Positions 1 through 11,250 of a stretch of DNA of 64,000 bases are shown here, in pieces; position 1 is the first letter of the stretch; each line of letters begins with the position of its first letter. The notes beneath the pieces were generated by a model. That model made no database searches, was not told the DNA's origin, and was given only the letters and a program-made list of their open reading frames with translations. Both the position numbers and the translations under genes were made by a program. Source of the DNA: Zopfochytrium polystomum (lineage: Eukaryota; Chytridiomycota; Chytridiomycetes; Chytridiales; Chytridiaceae); NCBI GenBank assembly GCA_025765615.1, contig JAIVFJ010000166.1:62001-126000 (forward strand). The letters run 5' to 3'.

Positions 1-2752
1 GCGCACCTGCGAGGAGCTTGTTCAGCTGGCTGCGCAAAAGAAATCGGGTGGATCTGCGGACTGGTCAGTTATTTGGAGAGAAGAAGGGGGAAAGTGAAGT
101 TTCTTTGATTCGCTGACTAGTTTGCATCACAGGTGGAAACCGCTAGAGTCCGTGTTACATTGTGTCATGCTGTCATATGACCTCCTCATCCCAGCCATTG
201 AGGGCAAGACGGTTTCTTTCAACATGGATGCCTTTCTTGCTACTGTGATCAAGCCCTCCATCAGCGCACACGGTATGTTTGTTTGGCCTGCTTTGAGCGT
301 CACGGGATTGCTGTCTCGTCTCTGATTGGCATTCATCGATTTGAAACAAATGGAAAGACTGTCCGCTACTGCAAGGCCGGGCGCTTCTGTTCTCTAGTCA
401 TTTCAGAGCATTCATCCCAAGCGCCGAACTTGCAGACTATATTCGAGATTGTGTGGCCGCGCTGACGCCGCAGCAGGCTTTCCCAGCGAGGGTGTGTGCA
501 ATGAAAGCGCTGTGGAAGTAAGTTGGTGGTTTTTTTTTTTCGCGAGAAACGCGGTGCCTAGAACCTGTTTATATTGACCACCCCTTCTTGACACAGATTC
601 GCACGGGACGACGAGTGTGTCCAACTGCTTCGCCCTTACTGCTTTGTGATCATGGAGGCCATTTGCTCGGTGATCCCGACCGCCGCCGACGACTTCTTGC
701 TCCTGCTGCTCGAAACGCTGATGGTGGTGGTCAAAATCGACGAGGCGGCGACGCGCAAGGTTGAAGAGGAGCTGTCGAATCTGCTGGTGGGTGTGTGGAT
801 GCGCGATTCGGAAGGTACGGAGATGTCTATTTTATTTTTATTTTTATTTTTTTTTGTGAAGGTTATTTTTTTTTGGAGACCACACCGAGCGTCTAACCAA
901 ATATGCACATTCCCAACCCACAGATCCAATTAAAAACGACATTGTTCTGGACGTGTTCGCAGCAATGTCAAAGACACCCGAAACCGCCGCTGCGCTGCAG
1001 CAGCGACTTCTTCCGTCCCTGACGAAGATGATTGCCGAGCGAACGTCTGTGGAGGGTGGCATGATTCATGTACGTGAAGCTGATATCGTTCCTTTATTGG
1101 GGATCGGAGTTGTTCTCTTCGGAAGACGCTGATTTTTTTTTTTCTTTTTCCCGGTTTGCGAACAGAACTGCCTCATTCTGATGACCTCGCTGGCAAGAAA
1201 CGCTCCGACGCCTTTGCCCCCCGTCTACGTGCAACTCGTGTTTCCGGCGCTCTTGGAGATGCTGCTGCTGTCGGACAAGGTTGAGGGATCGCAGATTGTT
1301 TTGGTAAGGCATCGGCGACCCCCAAAGGTGAAATGAAACGAGCCCCACGCTGAACAGTCCCAACCCACTTTGCTTCAATTTCCAAATGAAAAAAAAAAAA
1401 AACTAGGACTGTCAAGACGTATTGCGGACGCTCATTGTCAAGGACTTCGAGTCCATCATTCGGTGGTCGAGCAACGGCAAGACGGGCATCTCGTACGTGC
1501 TGGACGTGCTGAGCACGCTGCTGCACCCCGAGCGGTCGGACTCGCAGATTGAAAAAGTCGGAGAGCTGATTGTGTCGGTTTTGGTAAAGGTTTGTATTTT
1601 CTGATAGAAAAAAGCGGAATGCGTACGGTGCGGTGCTTTACCCGGCCGCAAAGAGAGTAGAAGCTAAATTTCAACTACAAAGGGAGGCGACGCCGTGACG
1701 GGGATCCTCCCGGACCTCGTCGCGGCGATGGTGAAGCGGCTCGCAACGGCCGAGCTGCTGAACGCCATCAAGAGCCTGCTGACCGCGTTTGCGCGGCTGG
1801 CGGTGGAAACGCCTCCTGCGGCGCTGCTCGACATGCTCGCGGCGGTGCGGGTCGCCGGCGCCGGCGCTGCCTCCTCCTCCTCCTCCGCCTCCTCCGCCTC
1901 GGGCGACGCGGAAACCGAAACCGGCGTGCGGGTCCTCTTGCGCGTGTGGTCGCACCGGTACGAGGAGATCAGCGGGCACTACTGGATGAAGCTGTCGTGC
2001 GTCGGTATCGCTAAGTTGCTGCTGGCGGGCGACCCGCGCGTCGAGGCCGTGCTGCTGCCGGGCGACCCGGCGCCGAGCGAACGTGAGTTTTTTTTTATAG
2101 TTATTATTCTTTCTGTGTATGAGCGTGTGTGCGCGTGCGTGAGAGTTTGGTCGGCGTACTAAAAAGTGTCCGGTTAGGCGTCAAAACTCGGTCACAAGCC
2201 CGGAACAGTAACTTTTTTTTCTTTCTTTTTCTTTTTTGCCTCCAATACAGATAAGACTAACAAAAGAAAATGAAAATTTCATGCAGAGCCCGACCAGTAC
2301 ACCATGATACCGTTCCCCGCAAAGGCCATGAAGCTGTTGATCAAGGAGTACGAAGAGCAGCGCACCGCCTCGAAAAGCCTCCTGTCTGCGGGAGGCGGTG
2401 GTGGGTTTGGCTTTGAAGAGGACGACGAGCGGACGGGCGACACGGAGGATTCGCGGGACGACGAGTGGGAGGACGAGGACGACGACGACGAGGTGGACGA
2501 GCTCGGCGGCGGCGGCGGAGGGAATTTTGGTTTCAGCAAGGGTGAGTTGTGGGTCTGTGTGCCAAGAGCGAGGGAAAGGAAACGGGCTGGACGGGGTTCT
2601 CGTTATTTCTTTAATTCTCTCTTCCCCCAGAATGGCTCGACGGAGAGTTTGACGACGACGACGACGACGACGAGGTGGACGACGAGCTCGTGGTGGAGTA
2701 TGTGAAATCGGTCAACACGCAGGTCGGCCCCTTCTTGTTGTTATTATTGTTC

Positions 2753-2789
<37 letters not shown>

Positions 2790-3003
2790 AATGCGCGGCG
2801 CCGTGTCGCTTTTTTCCTAAAACTAGACCCCCTTCCCCGTCTGTGTGCCGCAGGAGTACATCAAGGACGTGCTCCGGGCGTGCGTGGCCCGCTTCGGGTC
2901 GCTGGCCGACCACTGCCTGACGGCCGCCGAAAAGAAGACGCTCCAGGCCGTGTTGTCGGCGGAGGCGGCCTCGGCGTCGACGGCAGCGGCGACGGTGTCG
3001 TGA
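1..3003 (+). CDS. IPO9: Importin-9 / Kap114-type karyopherin, C-terminal part (5' end outside window)
   Basis: This is a nuclear import receptor of the importin-beta superfamily that carries cargo such as core histones and ribosomal proteins through the nuclear pore. Eleven exons read continuously: 1-63, 133-272, 409-517, 597-814, 924-1069, 1166-1303, 1407-1589, 1683-2082, 2287-2541, 2631-2722 and 2854-3003, all with GT-AG introns and matching phases. The product is a chain of amphipathic helices typical of HEAT repeats. Near the C-terminus there is a very acidic loop (runs of D/E, positions 2415-2680), followed by a helical end resembling the importin-9 tail (EYIKDVLRACVARFG). The acidic loop and tail are what distinguish importin-9/Kap114 from other karyopherins. 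The N-terminal Ran-binding part lies upstream of base 1. The stop is TGA at 3001. The last intron holds a (CT)n tract. Family assignment is firm; which yeast paralogue it matches best is inference. Confidence 0.85.
2755..2786. repeat. (CT)n microsatellite inside the last IPO9 intron
   Basis: About 16 CT units sit between the donor at 2723 and the acceptor at 2852. The sense strand is pyrimidine-rich, so it may double as a polypyrimidine tract. Confidence 0.9.
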
Positions 3004-3323
3004 AGCGGGAAAAAAAGACCCCCAGTCGCAAGAGCAATCCGATGATGGGGAAGGGGGACAAGTGTCAGCAAGGAACAAGAAGAACAAAAATAAAGAAAAC
3101 GGTGCAGCACACATGTATCAACCCCCTTTTGGGCAGCGCGCGAAGCTCGTTATGCGAGCCCCCTACCAGCCCGCAATCTCTCGCGCCCACTATTCAGTGG
3201 TCCATTCAGAATATCGACAATATTTTCTTTTCTTTTTTTTTTATTTCCCCCCCTCTCAACATCGTCCTTCAGAAAGCGGGAGAGAAAAAAAAAGAAAAAA
3301 AAAACCCCCCTCCCCCTTCAAGC

Positions 3324-3487
3324 TCATTCCCAAACGTGAAACGAATGATCATAGAACGAGCACGTGCCCTTCAGACGGCCCCGCCCCCCCGGCGGCGGCG
3401 CGGGGGCAAAGCTCCAGTCGGCGCCGTACGCGAGGGACCCGTGCTTGCCGTCGGTGTAGACGGTTTCGGTGCGCGTCGAGGGTGCTG

Positions 3488-3537
<50 letters not shown>

Positions 3538-3782
3538 TTTGTTGAAAAAAACAAATTCGAAACGTCTCCTTTTTTTTTTTTTTTTTTTGGCAAGGGGGGA
3601 AATTTCTCTTACCGTCAAAGTCCACCTGCACGACGTGGAACCCGCTGTGCATGGACGCGGTGAGCAGGCGGGTCGGGTCGGTCGGGTGCCACTTGAGCCG
3701 CCAGACGCCGCCGCCGTCGGTGCGGTGGTCCAGGAGGGGTTCGCGCATGTTGCGAGTGTCCCAGATGAGGAGGTGTTCGTCG

Positions 3783-3818
<36 letters not shown>

Positions 3819-5353
3819 CGGGGAAGACGAGGCGGGGGTTAGGTGGGTAGCCATTTTTTCGGGGGTGATTTTGGTCTAAAAACCTTCCGGTGCCGAGGAT
3901 GTGTTCCTTCAACGGGTGGGACTGGATGCTGCAGACGCCCGCAGTGTGCCTGGTGTGGGGTGGGGGCAGCGCAAGGATTGATCTTCAGCAGTCTGTATGA
4001 AAACCAAAAAAAAAAAAATCCGACGCTGTCAAAAAAAAAAAAACTGTTTTCCCCAAACTTGCGGCTCCTGAACATGGGCGACGCGACGCCGCTGCGCACG
4101 TCCCAGCCTTTAAAGAGGCAATCGTCCGCTCCTGTAAAAATGCGTGCCACAAGGGAAAACAAAGGAAGGAAGGAAGGAAGGGCCAAAAGTGAGGACTTTG
4201 TGCTTTTCAAGGTCCCTCCCTCCCTCCCTCTTACCTACCCGTGTAAACGACGCCGCGTCGCCAGTAATCAAAGGCGGCGACCCACGCCTCAAAGTCGTGG
4301 GCGTGCCATTCGAGGACCGGGGTGAGCGCCGCGGCGTCGGGGGCGAGCGACAGCAGTTCAATGTGTCCGTCCGAGTAGCTCGCGACGAGGTTGGGTTCTG
4401 GGCTTTTTTTTTTTTTGTTTTTTTTTTTTTTTTCAGAACCCCGCGAGTCGTATTTTGCACATGAGTTCCACGGAAAGTGCGGTTGGAAAAAAAAAAAAAA
4501 AGCGAGCACCGAGTGTTTACCTGGGGGAAACGCGGGTCGACCAGTCCAGCGACAGGCACAGAGGGGCGCCGCCGTCGGACGGCGGCGGCGGCGTGGAAGG
4601 GTGCCGCAGCAGCTGGTCCAGACGCCTGGACTTTGGGTCGAAAAGGAATAACAAGTGGTAAGGGGACCGCACGAAACGAGAACCGAATGAGGGCCCCCCA
4701 CCCCCACCTGGTCGACCAAGTACAGGGTCAGGCAGCCGGTAGCGTCGGCGGCCGCGAGGAGGGCCTTGCTCTGGCGGACGGGCTGGTGGAGCCACTTGAG
4801 GTCGAGGATGGCGCCCGTTTCGACCCTGCACGTCTCGGTCCTTTTTGGTTCAATGGGGGTAAGCGTTCCAATTGAGCGCCAGAGCAAGCGAATATGAAAA
4901 ACAGGAACGGGCACAAAAATAGTGCGTGCAAATGAAGAAAGGGGGATTGCAACAGTACGCGACTCCGGTGGTCCGGTCGATGTGGTACAGGTAAATGCGG
5001 CCTTTGCGGTGGTTCGCGTGTTGAGGAGGAGGGGCTGCGGCGGGGTCTTGGTTTGTGTCGTCATCATCTGCGCCTCCTCGGCGGTCGGCAGGAGACGTGA
5101 CAAGCTGGTATGTGCCGACGGCGACGAGATCGAGAAGCGACGACGACGACGACGACGACGACGGGGGGGTGGAGGGGGAGGAGGTAGAAGAGGAAGAGGA
5201 AGAGGAGGAGGCGAGAGGGGCGGCGGCGGCGGCGGCGGCGTGATGATCGACGGGGCAGAACTCGCACGCGTCGGCGCAGTAGTCGGTGTCGACGCGGGCG
5301 CCGACGACACCGACCCGCGCGTGCGGTGGTGGTGGTGGTGGTGGGGCAGACAT
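3324..5353 (-). CDS. DPH7: Diphthine methyltransferase DPH7 (WD40 protein)
   Basis: DPH7 is a cytosolic WD40 protein that demethylates diphthine methyl ester during diphthamide synthesis on elongation factor 2. Eight exons read on the minus strand with consistent phases: 4959-5353, 4708-4825, 4521-4630, 4239-4402, 4059-4131, 3884-3949, 3613-3785 and 3324-3484, giving 419 residues. Family landmarks are the start [14 protein letters not shown] followed by [11 protein letters not shown], the central [16 protein letters not shown], then [25 protein letters not shown] and [11 protein letters not shown], and the end [12 protein letters not shown]. The ATG at 5353 is chosen because the conserved N-terminus follows about 20 residues after it. 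Exon 1 carries a low-complexity insert of alanines, serines and acidic residues. Several introns contain long homopolymers and one contains a (CA)n tract on the sense strand. The gene converges with IPO9 and diverges from CWC2. Confidence 0.92.
3491..3536. repeat. (TG)n microsatellite in the last DPH7 intron
   Basis: About 23 TG units on the + strand (CA on the sense strand of DPH7) end within a few bases of the final 3' splice site at 3485. Confidence 0.9.
3787..3818. repeat. Poly-T tract (poly-A on sense strand) abutting a DPH7 3' splice site
   Basis: A run of 32 T on the + strand reads as A on the DPH7 sense strand and ends directly in the AG acceptor of exon 7. Confidence 0.85.
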
Positions 5354-5421
5354 GTCAAGCTTATGGGGTGTGGTTGTGCGACGCTGCCTGTCTGTCGCTT
5401 GCTTGGTGTCTTTGGAAAGAA

Positions 5422-5460
<39 letters not shown>

Positions 5461-5629
5461 TCCCTTTCCTTCCCGCAGTCGATCGTTTTTTGGGTCGATC
5501 GTCCGTCTGCGCTTGCACAAAGAAAGCCCTCAGCCACTCTACCCTGCCCGATCGGACGTCCCCTGCCCCCCCGATCTCTTCCCCAAAAGACTCTGTCCCG
5601 CGTGTGCGCGCGCGCATCTGCCCTCAACA
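5354..5629. promoter_or_regulatory. Divergent promoter region between DPH7 and CWC2, with (CT)n tract
   Basis: The two start codons (5353 on minus, 5630 on plus) are 276 bp apart, so both promoters must lie here or in the UTRs. A (CT)n tract covers about 5425-5456. It is GA-rich on the DPH7 sense strand and resembles promoter GAGA-type tracts, but no specific factor can be assigned. I see no clear TATA box. Confidence 0.5.
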
Positions 5630-5969
5630 ATGAACGCTGCCCACAAAGCCCTACTCCCTTACTGCCCGTTTCTCGCTCGGCCAGCTCGCAAACAGGTAAT
5701 ACCTACTACTGCTCTCCACTAAATACAAATACCCCGTCCCCGTCGTCGTCGAAACCCACCCCCCATTCCCAAAAATCGCCAAACAACATGCGCGAATAAC
5801 TCACGGACTGTGCCTCTCCCACCCTCCCTCCCTCCCTCCCTCCGCCCACAGGCCGAAGAGCTAGCCGACAGTCGCCAGAAGGAGCAGCCCGCCGGCACGG
5901 TCTACAACATTTGGTACAACAAGTGGGCCGGCGGCGATCGCTACAATCCAAACACGTGAGTGGTGGTGG

Positions 5970-6006
<37 letters not shown>

Positions 6007-6808
6007 ACAAGCGTTTCGCCCAACGCCTTTCCTTCTAATTCCACCCAACCCACCCTTCCAAATTCTCAAAAAAAGCACCGAACGCGCCGAGACCCGCTGC
6101 AACATTGCACGAGATGCTGGCTACACTCGCGCGACAAGATCCTCGTCCTTTTGCATCCACTTTGCGCGGGGCTGCTGCGCGAGAGGATCAGAGTGCAATG
6201 TAAACGGTTTTGTCCGCCCGCTTTTGGCCTTTTGCTTCGTGAGAGTATCGTTCGTAACCTCTTGCTTTTTCCTTTTTTTTTTTTCTTTTTCGCTTTTCGC
6301 TTGAAAAAGTTCTGGCATCGGATTCCCTTAGACGTTGATCGGGTGCCCATGGCGCAGGACGTTTTCGGCCGGGATCGCTTCCGAGATGAACGAGAAGACA
6401 TGGGCGGAGGTAAAAAACTTATTGCGCTTTCTTTCTCCACCGAGGAAATCCCTGACGGCGGGCATCGACGAAAAAAAAAAACAGTGGGCTCCTTTGAAAA
6501 AGACAATCGGACACTCTACCTTGGCCAGCTCGGTCTCGCCGGCGGACTTGAGGATGTTCTGTACAAGCACTTTATCGAATGGGGCGAGATTGAATACAGT
6601 TGAGTCTTTTTGCACGCGTCGCACATTTGCCGTACGTCACGTAAAAGCTAACCCGACCGCCACTTTCATTTCAGTTCGGCTGCTGACTGGAAAGGGCGTT
6701 GCGTTTGTTCGATACAAAACTCGTATAAGCGCAGAATTTGCGAAAGAAGCGATGCACTGCCAGGCGATGGATAACAACGAGGTTCGCTTCGCTTCACCAA
6801 GCACCCAT

Positions 6809-6844
<36 letters not shown>

Positions 6845-7885
6845 TTCTGATTCGCCAGTTTGCAGATTTTGAACGTTCGATGGGCAACTGAGGATCCGAA
6901 CCCGCGCGCATCGGCAATCTCCAAACGAAAGGCCGAGGAACAAGTGATGGAAGCGATGAAAGGCAGTCTCCCAATCATTGGAGACAGAGGCACGATCATG
7001 GACTACCAAGCTTATTACCAGACAGATGCTGCGGGTAACCCCCTCGTCGCCGGGGCGGCGGCGGCGGCATCAGCAAAGCGATTGCAGCTCGAAGGAGCAG
7101 TCGGCAGCGCGCCGCCGTCTGGGAAGGCCCAAGGCGGTCCCGCCGGGTGGGACACCGCGCACGGCTTCTTCTACGCCAGCAACGAGCAAGCGGCGCTCGT
7201 CTCTGCGGACGCGTTGGATCAGGCGGGCCCGCAGCAGCCGGTCCTCTACAGCACAGGGTGGGACGTGGAAGCGCTCGAGCAAGCGGGGAACAGCGGCGCG
7301 TCGCTCGACGCGGCGACGCGCGTGTACAAGCAGCGCGCGGACGGCGCCGAGTACGCGCTGGGCGTGGGCAAGAGCCGGTGGTACACGGGCGTCGGGCAGC
7401 CGATGGAGCAGTCGCGGAAGAAGATGGAGGAGGACGCGCGCCGCAAGGAGGACGAGGCCAAGGCCGCGGCGGAGCTGGTGCGGAGGGCGTTGGAGAGCGG
7501 CGAGGACTTGTCGGTGGAGGCGGTCGCGGCGGCGGGCGCGGCGGCCGCCGCGGCAAAGGCAAAAGGCGGGGTACTGGCCGCTGATGCCGAAAGCGGCGGC
7601 GGCGGCACCGAGCGGGGGCGGGGGCGGCGGCGGCGGCGCAGGGGCAGGGGCAGGGGCAGCACCACCACCACCACCACCGGACGCAGTCGAACGCGACGGC
7701 GATGCGCACGGCGCGTACGACGATGCTCACGGTGCGTCGTCGGCGGCGGCGGCGGCAGCAGCAGCAGCAGCCGCAGGAGCGGCCACACGTCACGCGCAAC
7801 AACCGCCGGCGGCGGCGACTGGGACGACGGCCGTGTCAGCGGCGACGATGCATTACCTGGCGCAAATGGTCGACATGAAGAAGAA

Positions 7886-7917
<32 letters not shown>

Positions 7918-7982
7918 CTTCCGCTGCGCCGGCGAAGAAGAAGCCGGCATTGGGTCTGAGCTACGACAGCGATGATGATTGA
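5630..7982 (+). CDS. CWC2: Pre-mRNA-splicing factor CWC2 / RBM22, with apparent frame change in the C-terminal tail
   Basis: CWC2/RBM22 contacts U6 snRNA and the pre-mRNA in the active spliceosome. Exons are 5630-5695, 5852-5955, 6076-6199, 6310-6409, 6485-6598, 6675-6781 and from 6866 onward. Landmarks are YNIWYNKWAGGDR, the TRCNIARDAGYTRA block, a CCCH zinc finger (C-x7-C-x5-C-x3-H, spanning the 6199/6310 junction), DVFGRDRFRDEREDMGG and an RRM with RNP-type strands NRTLYLGQL and KGVAFVRYK, ending in VRWATEDPNPRA. The long tail is low complexity. The frame used up to about 7560 ends in a basic, unlikely sequence. The frame offset by one ends naturally in KKKPALGLSYDSDDD with a stop at 7980. 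So either a weak intron (for example 7510-7612, which restores the frame) or a one-base indel in a G-rich repeat lies there. All conserved domains are upstream of the problem. Confidence 0.9.
5972..6004. repeat. (CA)n microsatellite in CWC2 intron 2
   Basis: About 16 CA units begin some 15 bases after the GTGAGT donor at 5956. Confidence 0.9.
6810..6842. repeat. (CA)n microsatellite in CWC2 intron 6
   Basis: About 16 CA units fill most of the 84-bp intron between 6782 and 6865. Confidence 0.9.
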
Positions 7983-8428
7983 TTGATTGATTGAATGATT
8001 GGGTGGAATGACTGAAAGAAAGCGGAGTCGCCCCGAGTGTTTGTGTGTGCGTGGGGATGGTATTGTGTGTTTCGCGTCGTTTTCCCCTCCCTCGGCTTTA
8101 GCCGCGCTCCTCTGGTCCTTTTTTTTTCTTCTAGTCTTTTGCTCCATCTTCACTAGTGTGTGTGTGTTTTTATTTCTCAAAGGAAAAAGGTCCCGCCCAA
8201 AGAAGAAAGTTGGGCCTTCGCGTGGCTCCAAAAAAAAAAAAAATAAAAAAATAAAGTCCCCTTTTTATCATCAATGAACTTCCTTTTTTTTTTTTTTTCT
8301 GTTTTGCCGTGCCTTCGCACACTCGCTCGATGCTCCCCTTATGCGAGCCCAACGAAATAAAAAATAAAAAAATAAAAGCAAAAAAGAACAAACAAACATG
8401 ACGAATGCAAAGTTAACTCTGTATTTTT

Positions 8429-8463
<35 letters not shown>

Positions 8464-8479
8464 CAACATCGCCGCAATT
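7983..8479. other. Convergent 3' intergenic region, homopolymer-rich
   Basis: The spacer between the stops of CWC2 and the membrane-protein gene contains several A and T runs, including 32 A at 8431-8462, and AATAAA-like words (around 8230 and 8355-8375) that could serve as polyadenylation signals on either strand. No gene is visible. Confidence 0.6.
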
Positions 8480-10818
8480 TCAGCCGGGAAACTCGAGCGA
8501 CACGTTCCCCGAGCTCGACACGGCCGTCAGCTTGTGGCGCGAAGAGCCGTCGTCGTCGTCGTCCTCGTCGCCCTCCCCGCGCCGTCGCCGGCCAAAGACC
8601 TCGGATTTGGTGCGTCGGCCGATCAGCAGCTGGGTGCCGGAGGCCGCGGCGAGTTTTCCTTTTGCGTGGAAGGTTCCTGAAAAGTTGCGCTGGTTTGTGT
8701 TGTTTTTTTTTTTTTTTTTTTGGTGGTGGGAGGGGGGTGGGAAGGCATCTTTTTTGTTGAGGGAATTGGAAGGGGGACTAAGGGGGGGAGGGACAGGCCC
8801 AAAATTCCAACCCGCGTACCGCGCTGATGCTTATCGAGCCCGAGCGGGAGGTGGCGACCACGGCTGCGGCTGCGGCGGCGGCGCGGAGGGGCGTCGGCAT
8901 CGCGAGGTTGGAGACTGCGATGCGGCCGGATTTGGTGGAGATGGAGAGGTACTCGAAGGTGCCTGAGGCGTCGGTGACGACGACAGCGCCGGCGTCCGAG
9001 TGGATGTCCCCGTGGCGGCCGATGGAGAGTTTCTAAACGTTTTGAAAGGGCAAGAAACCCCCACACGGAAACCAATGGGTCAAAACAAAAGAAAAAAAAA
9101 AAAAAAGATGAAGGAAACAAAAACAATGAGAAACAAACGCGTCGCATCTGCCTCCGCAAGTAATACCTCAGCACGTATTCCACCGGCGCCCGACAAGAGG
9201 GTGATACTTGCAGCCGAAACGCTCTGTGTATTTTTTTTTTTTTTTTTTTTTCGGTGCACAAGCTTGGTGGGTTAAAACGTCAAAAGGAAGGAGTGACGCC
9301 ACAACCTCGACCGTCACGCTCCCTCCGGCCGCCTCGATATTCGCCATTCCAGCGACAACATCCCTCGCCTCGACGCTCCCGTTCGCGGCCATCAGCACCA
9401 CGGCGTCCGCCCTCAGCCCGCGCGCGCGGATGTTGCCCCGCCCGGACCGCAGCTCGACGCGGCCGACGGACGCGACCCGGCCGGCGAGGTCGGCGTCGAT
9501 GGACAGGCCGTCGACGGCGACGACGAGGCGGTAGGTGGGTTTGAGTTTTGCCGGGAGCGACAGGCGCGAGGCGACGACGACGCAGCCGGCGGGGTTGCGG
9601 TAGCGGCGTCGGTTGAGGTGGTCGTCTTCGTCGCTGTCGTTGTTGTCGTCGTCGTCGTCGTCGTCGTCGTCGACGGTTGCGCCGCCGCCGTCGTGGCCGT
9701 CGCAGCTGTCGGCGGCGAGGCAGGCGGGGGTGCGGACGTCGATAAAGGCCGAGTTGTCGTAGGCGGAGAGGGTGACGTTGACGAGGCTGCTCGGGATGTT
9801 TGGGGTCAGGTGGAAGTGGTTGTCCACCATGACGTTTCCTGTCTGCGAGTCGAATGTGATGCGAAGCGTGCCAACCTGTTGTTCAGGGTGTGGAAGTGAG
9901 AATGATGAGAAAGAGAGAGAGAGAGAGAGAGAGAGTATCAAAAAGAAAAAAAATCCCTCACGCCGCTGCCCGTAATCGTCAGCCCCAGCTTGTCCAGCTG
10001 GCTTCCAAGGGCCATAGACCCGGCGTCGGGGTAAACAGCCTTGCTCGCCTCGACTGGAAGGCAGCGGGTAGCCGGCTCGAACTCGAACCGTTGAACAATG
10101 CCCCGACGTGGATAACGGTAATCCTATGCGCAAGCAAGCACAAAAAGGGTTTCTCGTTCAAGCCCCCCGAATAGCCAGCCCCCCCCAAAAACAACAATGC
10201 ATTTTGTTTTGGCCAAAACATGTGCCTCACCGCAGGCGGCCGCAGCTGAAAGTAGGCGATCGCGAGCAGGACGACGGCGACGAGGCCGAGGCCCTTTGCG
10301 TCGCAACACGGTCTCGGAGCCGCGGGGGGGCGGGGAGCGCGTCGCACCACAGCTATCCGCGAGTGGGAGGGCGGCGGCGACGACGACGACGACGATCCCG
10401 GCCGCCGCGGCCGCCGCGGCCGCTGCCTTTTTGGGGCGGCTTCGTCGTTGGCGGACCGTTGTTGTTGATGTTGTTGCGTGCTTGAGGGGTGATGATGCAT
10501 GGTCGTCGTCGTCGTTGCGCCTTGCTGATGGTGGTGGTGGTCTATCGGAGGTGGTGGTGGTGCTGCGTGGGGGGAATTGTGTGGTGGGTCGCCGCCGCCG
10601 TCGTCGCCTTGGTTAAATAGCGGCCGATCGTCGTTGTCGTCGTTTAAATAGAAGTCCTCGCCGCCGTCGTCGTCGTCGTTGTCGTCGTCGTCGTTTTCGT
10701 CGTCGTTCAAGCTGTCGCCGTCGCCGTCGTGGGGAATCGGCCGCCGCCGCACCGTGGGTCCGGCGGGCGCGGAGGATTGGCCCCACGATGGCGGCGGTGG
10801 TCCAGCCAAAGAAAGCAT
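8480..10818 (-). CDS. Type II membrane protein with DUF4097-like beta-solenoid ectodomain
   Basis: Function is unknown. Six exons with all phases agreeing (10231-10818, 9962-10123, 9306-9875, 9167-9223, 8820-9032, 8480-8689) give 599 residues. The start is the ATG at 10818; the frame stays open upstream only through non-ATG codons. The order is a cytoplasmic N-terminus rich in Asp/Asn, Pro and a His-rich stretch, an Arg/Pro-rich stop-transfer-like segment, then one hydrophobic helix (about residues 170-190, GLGLVAVVLLAIAYF). A long ectodomain follows with repeating short beta strands and turns, for example SVGRVELRSGRGNIRARGL, ADAVVLMAANGSVEARDV, ASITLLSGAGGIRAE, YLSISTKSGRIAVSNL and KLTAVSSSGNVSLEF. 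Such repeats are typical of DUF4097-type surface or adhesin-like solenoids. An acidic Asp/Asn insert interrupts the ectodomain (9630-9690). Cell-surface location is inference. Confidence 0.75.
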
Positions 10819-11250
10819 GGGGTGGCTCAGAAAATTGTGCCGATGTTCCTGCCAGTCTCCGCTCAAACTTTTTGGTTCAAAGGAGGGTTTGGACAAGGCC
10901 AAATTTTCTGGACGTTGCGTGGTTCATCATTATTTTCATTTTGGGACAACGCGCTGCGCAAGAGGACCCCTCTCTCCCGGCCCAGGTCGGCGCACTTCCA
11001 GTGGGTGCCCGCCTCCGGGGACGAGGAGAATACATTTCGTCACCAAACCACGCTTCGCGCAAAGGGAGGGACAATTTGGACACTCAGTTGGTGGAGGGCA
11101 GACGTGAAATTCGGCTCAGTTACTCTCAGAGATATGCTCTATCAGCAGCTAAAGTGCCACAGCTGTTCTGTACATATGATGCAAGAGACGGAGTTGAACA
11201 TGTGACCTATGCATTGGCACAATTTTGTGTGTTGATGTGAACATTTTTAT
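10819..11250. other. Upstream region of the membrane-protein gene; no gene seen
   Basis: This stretch separates the ATG at 10818 from the decayed transposase. Short ORFs exist on + but none looks conserved. Confidence 0.4.

Noticed and set aside
4922..5722. Open frame on + across the DPH7 start and the divergent promoter
   Set aside because: It is antisense low complexity without domain content and overlaps well-supported exons.
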